Positions 12,700 through 23,130 of a DNA stretch of 64,000 nucleotides are shown here, in pieces. The stretch covers positions 738,244-802,243 of the forward strand of contig MNCI01034224.1 of assembly GCA_015680685.1 (NCBI GenBank). The letters are read 5' to 3'. A program made the translations under genes and the position numbers. Under the pieces are notes generated by a model, which searched no databases, was not told the origin of the DNA, and saw nothing but the letters and a program-made list of their open reading frames with translations. Within the stretch, counting starts at the first letter, position 1. The number at the start of each line of letters is the position of its first letter. Source of the DNA: Gnetum montanum. Its lineage: Eukaryota > Streptophyta > Gnetopsida > Gnetales > Gnetaceae.

Positions 12700-13590
12700 A
12701 TGTTGCTCAAAATCCATATTTTTATGCTCACTCATGTTGTATCTAATTGGATATAAGCTGTAAACCTTATTAGGAAATTAGGTAATCTTGGGAGTCATCT
12801 TATCTATTTATAGATTTCTGGGAATGAACCATGTAAAGCTCTTCTTGATTCAGGTTCTAGTGTGTACTTGATTTTTCATGAGATGTATATTGCCTAGAAC
12901 TTATCACCTCTCAAGAAGAGCAATATCAAATTAAAATTGGTAAACCAATCCATCGTTGTTTGATTGGGACCAGTTGAAGAAATTGTGACCATTATCTATG
13001 GATGTCCTTATCTTGCTAATTTCCTAGTAATTAAGGTTAAGAACTATAAAGGGAACTTTCCAATCATTATGGAATGGGCATGGCTAAGCACTGTTGATGC
13101 AAGAATGAGCATCAAAGATCTTTCCCTAGAGATATCCAAGGAAAATACATTTGGAAATATCAAAAAGAGATGAGTTCTATGCATCACGTACAGTGACACT
13201 AGGTGCAATTTCATGCAGAAACTTTAGTTTGTGAAATGAGCATCTATTTATACATGTCGGCAATGTGCACATAAGGTAGATATTCAAAGGTGTCTATATG
13301 TAAAAACCACAAAACAAGAGGGCACCCAGTGGCTAACCGCTGATTCTAACAATAGCATAATGTGCATGGAACCTATTGAGAGCTTGACATGCACTTATGT
13401 CACAGCCATGGATGAACTAGAGCAAGTTCATCACCAACTCTTTGATAATGAAAAAAATGATATCAATTGGGGAGAGTTGGAGATCCCTAAAAATTTCAAA
13501 GAAGAACCCCTAGAATTGAAAACTCTACCTATTAGCCTAGAATATGCATTCTTGAAAATTGGCAAGCTAGTCATTCTTAATATCAAACTT
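12700..13590 (+). pseudogene. Element A aspartic protease relic
   Basis: Retropepsin of the Athila/Tat type. The catalytic word is ALLDSGSSVYLI (about 12838), followed by KLVNQSIVV, GPVEEIVTIIYG, ANFLVIKV and the flap-side motif PIIMEWAWLSTVDA (about 13060). It continues into a linker, MDELEQVHHQLFDNE then LEIPKNFKEE (13408-13510). That linker marks where relatives B and D are cut. Stops at several places. Confidence 0.75.
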
Positions 13591-13689
13591 GCTCCTAAGT
13601 AGAAAGCAAAACAATTGAAAGTGGCCAACAAATGGCCAACAACCTATGCTTGGTCATATCCTAAACTCACCAAAATTAATCCATAGATA

Positions 13690-14300
13690 TGTTAGCACTA
13701 CATCTACATAGATTCATCCATGAATCCCAAGAGGCAACCACAATGATGGTTGAATCCAAAATTGAAGCAAATCATCAAAGAGGAGATTGAGCAACTCCTT
13801 AATGTAGGGTTCATCTACCCCATTGCAGATAGTAAGTAGGTCAGTCCACTCATGATAGTGCCAAAGAGAGGTGGTAAATGGTAGGTCTATATCAACTTCA
13901 GGCTATTAAACATGGTAATATTCAAAGATAATTTTCCATTTTCATTTTTTGATCAAGTTTTGGATACCATATCTGAGCATTGCTATTACAATCTTCTAGA
14001 TGGTTATAGCAACTATAACCAAATCCAAATTGTGTAAGAGGATCAAGCCAAAATAATATTCATGATTCACTGGGGGATCTTTGCATATTGCAAGATGCAT
14101 TTTGGTTTGTGCAATGCTCCTGCCACTCTCCAACATTTGTTCTTAAGCATCTTTTAGTAGAAGATCAATAGTGGATTGGATATCTTTATGGATGACTTCT
14201 CCACTTATGGTTCTACATTCAATCAAGCCTTGAACTACCTTGAGCAAGTACTAAAAAAATGTTTGGAAAAACCTATAGCTCAATTGGCAAAAGAGTGATC
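13690..14300 (+). pseudogene. Element A reverse transcriptase relic
   Basis: RT domains in order: IKEEIEQLLNVGFIYPI, VSPLMIVPKRGGKW, NFRLLNMVIFKDNFPF, FGLCNAPAT (about 14103) and the polymerase motif FMDDF at 14185-14199 followed by STYGSTF. FGLCNAPAT plus MDDF-S-YG is the wording of the non-chromovirus Athila/Tat branch. A frameshift at about 14265-14300 moves the reading to the next frame, which carries the connection and RNase H. Several stops, inactive. Confidence 0.85.
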
Positions 14301-15055
14301 TCATGGTCCAAGAAGGCATTATATTAGGATATAGAGTTTCATAGGAAGGGATTGAGGTAGACCCTAAAAAGATAAGGATCATCCAAGAAATCATCCATCA
14401 ACTAGAAATTGTAAAAGATGTTCAGTCATTCCTTGGTCACATTAGCTACTACCAATGATTTATAGAGAATTTCTCTAAGATTGTGAAACCATTGGTTGAG
14501 CTAACAAAGAAAGTTTCTTCATTCATCTAGACCAAGAAATGTGAAAATGAATTCCAAAGCCTCAAGTAGAAGCTCATAGAGACTCCAATTCTATGAGCAT
14601 CTGATTGGTCCAGACCATTCCATATCATGATGGATGCATCTAACTACACCTTGAGAGTTGTGATTATGTAGTTGGATGATAAGAAATGTTCATATTACAT
14701 CCACTACATAATTTGAAGCATTGTGGGTGCACAACTAAACTATACCACCACAAAAAAAGAATTGATGGCAATGATGTTTTCTCTGAAAAAGTTTAGGCAC
14801 TATGTGCTTGGATATAAAGTGTTTGTGCACATGAATAACAATGTCATTTGCTTCCTCATGAACAAGCCAACAATGATTCCTCATGTTATATGGTGGCTAG
14901 TGGTCTTACAAGAATTCAATGTCACAATGATAGATCAAAAGGGAATGTGGTTGCAAACCACTTGTCTTAGTTACAATGGGATAACAAAGAGGAGGAAAGC
15001 CCACTATCTGATCTATTTCTTGATGAACTTCTCTTTGCTGGTGTAATTAACAACC
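14285..15055 (+). pseudogene. Element A RT connection and RNase H relic
   Basis: In frame 2 this reads EGIILGYRVS, EGIEVDPKKIRIIQEI, DVQSFLGHISYYQ, PFHIMMDASNYTL (RNase H first Asp region), then QLNYTTTKKELMAMMFSLKKFRHYVLGYKVFVHMNNN and a decayed end. The order and words match the RT-RNase H of Athila/Tat elements. The last RNase H Asp region (VHMNNN, usually TDH) has diverged. The open stretch 14723-15046 is the best-preserved part. Confidence 0.8.
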
Positions 15056-15059
15056 AAAT

Positions 15060-16320
15060 ACACATAGAACCGAAATGGTATGATGGAATCCTAACTTATC
15101 TTCTTACTCAAGAGATGCCACAAGATCTAGACCATAAGAAGAAACCAAAATTTATTCATCAAGCCAAGCACTTCATGGAAATCAATGGATACCTTTATAA
15201 GGTATGCACCGATGACCTCATTCATTGGTGTGTCCTTAACACAAATCAATTATGCATTATCTAGGATACTCATGAGGGTCCTTGTGGGGTCTACTATGTT
15301 GGGAGATGCATGGCCATGAAAATCATAAAGATACGATACTATTGGCCCATAATATTTATGGATTCCCACCAATTTGTTTGATCTTGTGAGTGTTGTTAAT
15401 GAGATGGTAGGATAACCACATGAATGGAGGATCCTCAACAATGGATTCAACCATTAGAACCCTTTAAAATATGGGGCATAGATTTCATGGGTTCCATCAT
15501 ACACATGTCAAATGAAAAGGCATATATAATTGTCATCATTGACTACTATACCAAATGGGTAGAAGTAATAGCCATCACCAAATATACATCAACCACTGTT
15601 GCTTGATTTGTATAACAAAATGTTGTGAATAGATTTGTGGTACCACATGTACTGATTTCTGACAACAAAACCCATTTTACAAGTGCTACTTTTTGAAAAC
15701 TCATGTAATAGTTGGTCATTGAAAATAAATTAACAACACCCTATCACCCCCAAGCCAATAGTCAAGTGGAGGTGACTAATAGGGAGATTGCAAAGATTCT
15801 AACAAGAACTATTAGCAAACATTGAAGAGACTAGAGCACAAAATCCAACGATGCCCTTTGGGCCTACCACTCAACATGGAAACTCCTTATTAGCTACTCT
15901 CCCAATGAGTTGGTGTACAGAAAACTTCCAATGCCCCCAATTCAATCCAAAGCTTCGTACACTGTCAATAGCCTATGACCTAGACCTTGATCTAAGTCTA
16001 GCACAAAAATAAAGATTAATCAACTTAAATGGGATAGATGAAAATTAATTAGTAGCCTTATTCTTGATAGAAGTGCACAAGGCATTCAACAAACAATGAC
16101 ATGACCTAAGCATATGAAAAGAGAAATTCCAACCAGGAGATAAGGTTTTCAAAAAACCAAATTCTAAACATTGTGGGAGGAGCCTTATATAGTTAGTGAA
16201 ACCTTTCCTTTTGGGACCATGATCATATACAAACTTAAAAGCCCAAATAGGAAGTAGTTGGTCAACATCCAATAGATAAAGCCTTTCCATAAGCCCAAGC
16301 AAGCCAGTGTAATAAATACC
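15060..16320 (+). pseudogene. Element A integrase relic
   Basis: Zinc-binding N-terminus at about 15268-15420 (HEGPCGVYYVGR ... YYWPIIFMD ... SCECC), then the rve core. The first catalytic Asp is in WGIDFMGSI (about 15484), the second in LISDNKTHF (about 15661) and the Glu in QVEVTNREI (about 15765). A weak C-terminal region extends to about 16300. It is largely in one frame with many stops. Confidence 0.8.
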
Positions 16321-16340
16321 TCAATGGATGGACAACCGTG

Positions 16341-16377
16341 CTCAATTCTTTGGATCTCCTCCTTCCAACTTAGTCAT
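16341..16377 (+). other. Element A end of pol and internal PPT-like motif, split by B
   Basis: CTCAATTCTTTGGATCTCC is where B and D rejoin A after their pol deletion. It leads into TTAGTCAT, which continues after element B as GTCATGGAGGAGATGG (23131). Joined, this is the TTAGTCATGGRGG motif repeated in related elements. Element B inserted inside it. Confidence 0.7.
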
Positions 16378-17155
16378 TGATGAGTGGCGAGGTACCCCTA
16401 CACTCAACCATACGAATACGAGTGTTACACATGTGATCCGGTAGAACTCTGCAGACTAAGTGCCTACACGCCTCATGGAACACTTAAGGTTCATCATTCA
16501 TTGTCTTCACAGACTTACTTGTATTTGTCATGGTTGTATGGTTAAGTAAGTCTAAGGTATATGATCTTTATGTCTTTTCTGTTTTATCTCCTATGCTAAT
16601 GAGGTGAAGGGTGAAGAGACTAATTAACTAACTTTAACTAACTAACTAAACCTTAATTCACCTAGCAGCAGTATTCGTTCCCACTTACCGTTCACACCCT
16701 GAACCAATGCAACCTTGGTTACGAAATGCTATTTGTTACTGGGATCACTAAGCATAATGCACGTGCTCGAAGCAGTTGTATTGAATGCACTTAACTAGGA
16801 GAGAAGGGTTGAGAGAGATTTAATGAACTAATAAAGCATTTAAATGTTAAATAATAAATAACAATAAATAAAATCCTATTTAGCCTATTCCATGCACTAC
16901 AAGGTTTATCCAAGAAATTCTTCTTTATTTCTGTACACAAACATGTGTTCAGGTACAATATTTGCTTGAATAAAGATCCGTTCACTTTGGAGCTCCTACT
17001 ACGGGCACATGGAAATTATTCTATCTCTAAAGAGGTAAAACTGCAAGATTTTTGCTACGGTCTAGTCCTAGAATGAGAAACAAGGGAGAGCCACCTCTTA
17101 TTTATAGATTTGATGGCACACTATGATATCGCGTACACGATATCACGTCCCATCA
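16378..17155 (-). repeat. Element B 3' LTR
   Basis: 778 bp. On the plus strand it begins TGATGAGTGGCGAGG and ends CACGTCCCATCA. It contains the U3 palindrome (17125-17144) and TATA box (17099-17106, minus). It is the complete version of this LTR; the partner at 22539-23130 lacks about 190 bp. Confidence 0.9.
17099..17144 (-). promoter_or_regulatory. LTR promoter of element B: palindrome plus TATA box
   Basis: Minus-strand TATAAATA at 17106-17099, with a near-perfect palindrome of the GATATCGCGT/ACGCGATATC type at 17125-17144, about 20 bp upstream. The equivalent in the 5' LTR is TATA at 23024-23017, with palindromic words from 23043 to 23120. These would drive Pol II transcription of the element RNA. 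Confidence 0.75.
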
Positions 17156-17170
17156 TACCCCCATAACTAA
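17156..17170 (-). other. Polypurine tract of element B
   Basis: Minus-strand TTAGTTATGGGGGTA directly abuts the LTR start TGATGGGACG. Comparable to TTCAGTCATGGGGGTA in F (38857-38872) and the CATAGGGGTA in D. Confidence 0.8.
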
Positions 17171-17712
17171 ATAAAAACTTGTCCTTGAGTTCCTTACAAA
17201 ATATTGGAAAGGTATGGGATTATTGACTCAAATGAAACTAATGGTGAATGGGATGGCATGTGAATGGACCATCATTACAGAACAAGACAAAACTGGTGTT
17301 CACGACAACAAGAGTGAACACCTTATACATTTGACATCAGGCCTTATTTGGTAGCTGAGAAAGAGAGAGAGAGAGAGAAAGAAGTTTTGTTGCTACCAAC
17401 ACCAAGATTGCACCTTTCATTGTCCATCAATAAGTGCACCATACATCTCGTTCCTTGCAGAGCTGCTTTAGTACTGCTCCATTTCAAATGTTCCTTCTAG
17501 ATCCAAACCATTGTTGCATGATTGCCATCTACACACACAACACAGTCTTTATATTAGCAAGGGTAAATGAATCATAATGCAATTGATACCTTGCTTCGGT
17601 GAAAGGTCCATTGGCTGAGTTGTGGTATGGCTGATACGGATCTGGAGATATATTCATGGTGACTACCAAAGGTGTATGGGTTAGGAGGAAATCAAAAAAA
17701 TTTGGCTCCGGA

Positions 17713-17725
17713 CCCCCATGACTAA
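17713..17725 (-). other. Internal PPT-like motif copy, element B
   Basis: Minus-strand TTAGTCATGGGGG. Further copies lie at 19056-19068 (B), 51655-51668 and 52969-52982 (D) and 35614-35627 (F). See findings. Confidence 0.7.
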
Positions 17726-19165
17726 GAGCAAACTGTGGGTAGCGATAGAATGGAGAAAGAATAAAGAATAAGAAAGAGGGAGAAAAGGAGACAACTATAA
17801 CATCGACAAAATGGATGTCAAGATGGAAATGAACAAATAAAGTTGATTGCACAAATGTTTAAGGGAAAGAATTTAACTGATGCACCAAATAGGAATGCCA
17901 GTGGATCCTCTCCAAAGCAAGATCATGCCTTTAATGCCCTGACAAACCCACATTTAAAGAGTCCATAGGCCCTAGGAATGTCATTTGGAACAAGAGTTAA
18001 AGTCTTAACCACAAGAATTTACTAAAAAGAAAACAATGCATCAACCAAAATATACACTAATGATACAACTGGCAATGAGGTGAATAATGGAGAGAAGGAT
18101 GGAGAGAAGAGAATGGAATGGAATCTCAAGAACAAGGTGGTGTACAGCCCCTTGTGTATTTCATGGTTAATGTGACTTAGCAGATCCCATTCCAAGTCTG
18201 GCCTCAAACAAACCACATCAAATGACTTCGCATTAATGCATTCAGCCAATCCATCCCCTTGAAGTAACAAGAATGCCTTCACCCAAGAGCCACCACCATT
18301 CCAACCAAACGAAGGAGAAGAGAATGGGAAGCGAGAAGGGCTGTAGTTAGAGGGAACATTTTTATTTTAGTTCCATAACTAGTGCTTGTAGCCCAAATGA
18401 TTATTTCATCTAAGGAGTGTGCTTTGAATTCTCACTTGCTTTTTTGTTGTTGTTTTATGTGTTTATACGTGAGAACCACACCATGCAAGGACTTTGTTAT
18501 TTTTATGAGCTCAGCTTCCCGATGATTAAGTAATGTTAAAACGGTAAGAAAAATCAAGAAGAAAACATCCAAGCACCCAAGAGAATGGCCAACACAAATT
18601 CATCAAGTTCCCTTGAAGCCACACCCTTTTCAATCCTTGATTCCTTCCTTAGTTTGAGAAATGCCTAGTTACTGATTTGTTGATAGTTCTTAATTAGAAA
18701 GGGACAGTACATTTCCAATCCAAGAGAGACCATAGAAATTTATGGATGTATGAATGAAGTGAACTCATTGCCTACTATATCAAAATAACCATACCTTTGT
18801 GTCAACATCATAACTTAAAGGTAAAAATCAAACATTAGCAATTAATAGGAAAACAATTCATACCATCATTAAGAACACTTATTGGGTGAAAAAATTAACA
18901 AAATGGATAAGTCACACACACACAAAATGAAAAAGTATGAATGATGTTGTAAAACAAAAACAAGAAAAGTTAAAGAAATTTGTAAAACAAAAATGTGTAA
19001 AACAAAAACTTAAAAAGAATTGAGGGCCTCAAATGAATAGCATAGGTGGCCATCTCCCCCATGACTGAATGGAAAGGGAGAGATCCAAAATAATGAGTGC
19101 CTGTTTGAATTTCTTAGAAGTGTCCAACTTCTCCTAATTGATGTTTTCAGGTTAAGGGGTGGAAG

Positions 19166-19867
19166 TCAGCGACGCTCATACTCCAATGTATCTATGCCTT
19201 TGTTGCGGGCATGAGTTGTTCCCCCAGTTAGTTTCATGCATGTTGGTGGGTTGCTCTTTTGATTAGCTATCAACCACAGGGTGTCCTCTTGTTGTTTAGT
19301 TGCTACATACAGGCACCTTTGTATCAGAGTTTCTTGGGCACACCAGTTGCATGTAGGAGATGCTAAGCATTCCTCCATGTCATCACCCGATGAGTCACTA
19401 TATGTGATGCATGGAAATTTCTTCTTCTTGATCTTTCCATAAATTTTTACCTTAGATATTTCCAAGGAAATGTCACGAATTCCTAGGCATGCATCTATTG
19501 TACTTAGCCATGCCCTTCCCATTATAATTGGAAAGTCCCCTCTGTTGTTGTTGACTTCTATCACCAGGAAATCAGCTAGGTATGACCAACCACACACAGT
19601 GGTAATGATGTCCTCCACCAATCCCAAGGGAATGGTGATGGACTGGTCAGCCAACTCTAGTTGAATGTTTCTCTTCTTAAGTGGAGGCAGGTTCCAGGCT
19701 TTATACATATCTTGTGAGATTAAGTTGACTCCAGAACCTGAGTCAAGAAGAGCCTTATGAGGTTCGTTCCTAGTGACTTGGAGGTAGATTAAGGAACTTC
19801 CAGGGTTAGAGAGTTTTCTGGGAAGGTAGCCTACCTTGATCCAGTTGGTAATGGTATTTGTTAACAT
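19166..19867 (-). pseudogene. Element B protease, longest intact frame of this family here
   Basis: An open frame of 233 codons (19867-19166). It has the catalytic ALLDSGSGVNLIS at about codons 38-50, then LADQSITIPLGLVEDIITTV, ADFLVIEV and the flap-side PIIMGRAWLSTIDA. It is a retropepsin of the Athila/Tat type that would cleave gag. A cysteine-containing tail follows (CNWCAQETLIQRCLY). It is in a different frame from B gag (shift near 19870-19990), so today it is separated from gag. After it the polymerase region is missing. Confidence 0.85.
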
Positions 19868-19989
19868 AACTGTATGTGTTGAGCTCTATTGTTGGGTTGA
19901 AGAGAGCTCCGAAGCCTTATGTGTTGGAGGAGCATACACAAACTCAATCGCTTGTGGTTGTGAGAGCTTGTTTGGCCTTTTGATTCTGA

Positions 19990-22395
19990 AGAAAGGTCTT
20001 AGTTCTTATGGTTGCTAGAACTAGTAGTGGGTTGAAGGTTTACAGCTCTCATAGCATTACATTGCTATGGTTGAGTGGGGAGTTCCCCTTGCATTGTTGG
20101 AGCGGGAGGTAGTAGAACTACTGACGTAAGAGAGGTGAATGGATTCAGAGGATGGTAGGCATGTAGTGCATCTCCCGGAGGAGAAGGATTCCTTCTAAAA
20201 TACTCCTGAACTTGGTAGTGATGTTGTTATGTTGCATGACCCATAGAGTCACTTGGAGAAACTGGCTACTGCACGTAGTATCCATATGGGTCTGGTTGCT
20301 GGTAAGGGTATTTTTGCCTAGGCGGTGGCATCCCCCATGAATGTGGGTGTTGCCACTACTGATGTTGCCTGATAGGTTGTGGTGGAGTTCCAATTGGATA
20401 ATACATTAACAGTTGGTGGAACTGCCTTGGGTTATCTTGAGGATAAGGTAACCTTCGGGGTGCTTGTCGTCTATTAAGTCTTGGGTTGAGTGCATACACC
20501 CCAGACTCTTGCAAATGTGAGATTATTAGATAACATCCCTTAGGATGGTCATATTGATAGATCTCACATCCACTATCATTTTCTATGTCAAAATACACAA
20601 CCTCATCAGTGATAGTCATTTTTCCCTTACCCTTGTCACGTGCATGGCCTGAATCTCTCCACTTTTTCTTATCATGGTCACTACTTCATTCCTTAGACTC
20701 CTCTACGACTATTAAAATAGTTTTAAATCTACTATCCAAGGAGTCCCACATTTGATCTGCCTTAGTTGATACTTCCATTGTTAACTTTTGAAGCATTAAG
20801 GTTTTTCTATTCACAAAATCTTCAAGTGATGACTCATCCTCTTCATCGTAGAATCTTACTCCCTTCTTTCGGAGGGAAGGATCGCGGTTATATTCTTCCA
20901 TGCTTTCTTTTTTTCGTAGCTTCCCTTCTTCTTTAGCTACTTGCTCCAACAATCTATGAACTTCATGGGATCTAAGTTTAGATAATCTTCCTTGGGCATA
21001 TGTCCCAAGGGTTCTCTTGATTTCATGTCTTAGCCCATCTACGAGGTGGCAGAGTTGATCCCGTTGTGCATAAGCATGGCCCGAGAAACGATGTAACAAT
21101 GCATAATATTAGCCCATGGTAGCATCCAAGGGTTCATGAGTACCCTGCTTCCATCCTTGGATCTACTTATGCAAGTTAGACACTCTAGAGTACATTTGGT
21201 ATTTATCGTTGAAGAGTTCTAACATGGTACTCCACCTCCTAATAGTTTCCAGTTCTAAGGACCGGTACCAACTCTCTGCTTCTTTTATGAATGTCCTAGG
21301 AAATAACTTTAATTTCTTCCACTCATTTTCTATGTTTTTCAAGGTGCAAGCATCGTGGAATTCCTATAAATGATTTTTTAGATTAGCATTGTATCCCCCT
21401 TCAAAGCGTGGGATATTATTCATGTCTAATCTCTTGATCCTGCTATCTTTTTGATGCCTTGTAGGTATTTTCACTACCTCTGTAATATCTAACATACTTT
21501 GGGTGGCAAGTAGGGGTTCATCATGATCATCTCTCTCATGACATCTATGATGCCTCCATGGTTCCCTAATTTCCCTTCTATGCCTTGACTCTCTAGAGTG
21601 CCCTCGTCCTCTTTCTCAACTCTCTCGTCGAGGTCTCTCATCTCTCTTATCCTTATCCTTACCGTTATGCTCTTGGTAACTGTGTCCTGACATGGAAGGA
21701 GAGGGTGAATGATGTGATGAAGGGGAAGAAGAAGGAGAGTCATCACCATGACGATGTCTCCTACCTTCTCTTTGGTATTCCCTGCCCCAATCGTGATGAA
21801 AATCAGAATGCCCATCCTTGTCATGTGTTTTTGTTCCCTCAGTGAACAGTTGGCATTCATGGGGATCAAAACTAGGGTTGTGTATCATGGAGCATAGGTT
21901 CTGATACCCCACTTCCTCACTATTGGTAGGAGGGGGAACATCATTTGATGAAGAACCTTTTATAAGTGGTTCACCATCTCCAATTTCACTTAGGACTTGT
22001 GGGACCCCTTTTCCCTTCAACAATGTATGGTGGCTCTCCTGCCGTGAGTCCCTTAGACATTGCACTACTATGGGATGGTAATCCCTTATGTCATAATCTT
22101 TCACAACATATTCAGCATATAATTCCATCATGCCTATTTGTGCAAGATCATGAAGAAGCATGTTAGGGACTACCCGATCTGGAGGTAACACTATGTTACC
22201 TTGCAAGTCTCTCCAGCGCAGCTGTTCATCCTAATGAAGGATAAAAGTAAAATCAAGTATATACTCATCGTGATGAGTATACACTACATGATACTCTTGA
22301 GGAACTGGTAGTTTTTGATTATGTGTTTGGTGCCACCAGCTGTCTATAGTGTGATCCCTAGGTGGTGAAGTGCTTTTGTTAGAAGAAGAAGACGT
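19990..22395 (-). pseudogene. Element B gag, nearly one frame, start codon lost
   Basis: The frame runs 22395 to about 19990 with only a few stops. By alignment with D (MSSSSHKSTSP) and A (MSSSHK), the start codon at 22395 is ACG. The N-terminal part has YTHHDEYILDFTFILH and RWRDLQGNIVLPPD. A Ser/His/Pro-rich and Arg-rich segment is at about 21780-21560, and the gag core at about 21370-20960 (LKLFPRTFIKEAESWYRSLELE, LELFNDKYQMYSRVSNL, HLVDGLRHEIKRTLGTYAQGRLSKL). The decayed zinc knuckle CEIYQYDHPKGCY is at about 20560. The tail is Pro/Gln/Tyr-rich. Confidence 0.8.
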
Positions 22396-22519
22396 TGTTT
22401 CTTATTCGATGTGTTGATTAACCGTTATATAATCTTTTTTAATTAATCCTAAGGGTTTGTTTAAGCTCTCAATGATGTGGATAATTTCCTATGTTCTACT
22501 TAGCGCACAAACAACTTAG

Positions 22520-22537
22520 TCCCTAGGAACGGTGCCA
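22520..22537 (-). other. Primer binding site, tRNA-Asp type (element B)
   Basis: The minus strand reads TGGCACCGTTCCTAGGGA one base after the LTR end (LTR ...CACTCATCA). This matches the 3' end of plant tRNA-Asp apart from a few positions. Confidence 0.85.
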
Positions 22538-22538
22538 A

Positions 22539-23130
22539 TGATGAGTGGCGAGGTACCCCTACACTCAACCATACGAATATGAGCGTTATATGTGTGATTC
22601 GGTCAAACTTTGCAGACTAAGTGCCTACATGCCTCATGGAAGACTTAAGGTTAATCATTCGTTGTCTTCCCAAACTTACTTGTATTTTTCACAGTTGTAT
22701 GGTTAAGTAAGTTTGAGTTATATGATTTTTATGTCTTTTCTGTTTTATCTCCTATGCTAATGAGGTGAAGGGTGAAGAGACTAATTAACTAACTTTAAAT
22801 AACTAACTAAGCCTTAATTAACCTAGCATTAGTATCCATTCCCACTTACCATTCACACCTTGAACCAATGAAACCTTCTAGGATTACCAAACNATCTGTT
22901 CACTTTGGAGCTCCTACTGCGGGCACATGGAAATTATTCTAACTTTGGAGAGATAAAAATGCTAGAGATTTGCTACAGTCTAGGCCTAGAATGAGAAACA
23001 AGGGAGAAATACCTCTTATTTATAGATTTGACAGTGCACTGTGATATTGCGTACGCGATATCGCAGGGGAAGACACGATATTGCAGGGGAAGATGCGATA
23101 TCGCGGCCTATGCGATATCACATCCCATCA
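22539..23130 (-). repeat. Element B 5' LTR, internally shortened at a single N
   Basis: 592 bp against 778 bp for its partner. The missing stretch falls exactly at the lone N (22893). The 3' LTR there has about 190 bp, including the AATAAAGA word. The U3 contains an extended set of GATATCGC words (23043-23120) and minus-strand TATAAATA at 23024-23017. Confidence 0.85.
22893..22893. other. Single ambiguous base at a collapsed join
   Basis: The only isolated n in the window. Comparison with the other B LTR shows about 190 bp missing at this point, so it more likely marks an assembly join or collapsed gap than one unread base. Confidence 0.6.

Larger units (their letters stand above)
9478..16377 (+). 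mobile_element. Element A (5' part): Athila/Tat-like Ty3/gypsy element with full pol
   Basis: A partial 5' LTR, a tRNA-Asp primer site, then gag, protease, RT, RNase H and integrase in gypsy order on the plus strand. The element is interrupted at 16377 by element B and resumes at 23131. It is the only Athila/Tat-like copy here with visible polymerase and integrase. The 5' LTR lacks U3: no palindrome or TATA box, and homology to B and D begins only at the ATCTTTATT of R/U5. No 3' LTR is found at its right end, so it is truncated at both sides. Confidence 0.85.
17156..19160 (-). other. Long non-coding 3' region of element B
   Basis: About 2 kb between the protease end and the 3' LTR. It is conserved in D (51089-52980) and partly in A (23131-24520), yet I see no conserved protein. 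Short sense frames (18282-18022, 17852-17529) show no matching frame in D that I could confirm. It holds a (GA)n run at 17361-17381 and three copies of a PPT-like motif (see 19056, 17713 and 17156). It may carry packaging or RNA-processing signals; that is inference. Confidence 0.6.
16378..23130 (-). mobile_element. Element B: non-autonomous Athila/Tat-like element (gag-protease only)
   Basis: Complete insertion on the minus strand. LTRs are at 16378-17155 and 22539-23130, with a tRNA-Asp primer site at the right LTR and a polypurine tract at the left LTR. It is flanked by the exact 5-bp duplication GTCAT (16373-16377 and 23131-23135). It encodes gag and protease, but RT, RNase H and integrase are absent. 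A roughly 2 kb non-coding tail follows protease. The deletion junction is shared with element D, so a common non-autonomous ancestor is inferred. It inserted into element A. Confidence 0.9.

Noticed and set aside
17361-17381. (GA)n runs as functional elements
   Set aside because: Simple repeats are common; although present in B and D tails, length varies and no further support is seen.
21489-21869. 126-codon frame overlapping B gag as a separate accessory gene
   Set aside because: It is a shifted frame of the Ser/Arg-rich gag segment, which stays open in more than one frame because of its base composition.
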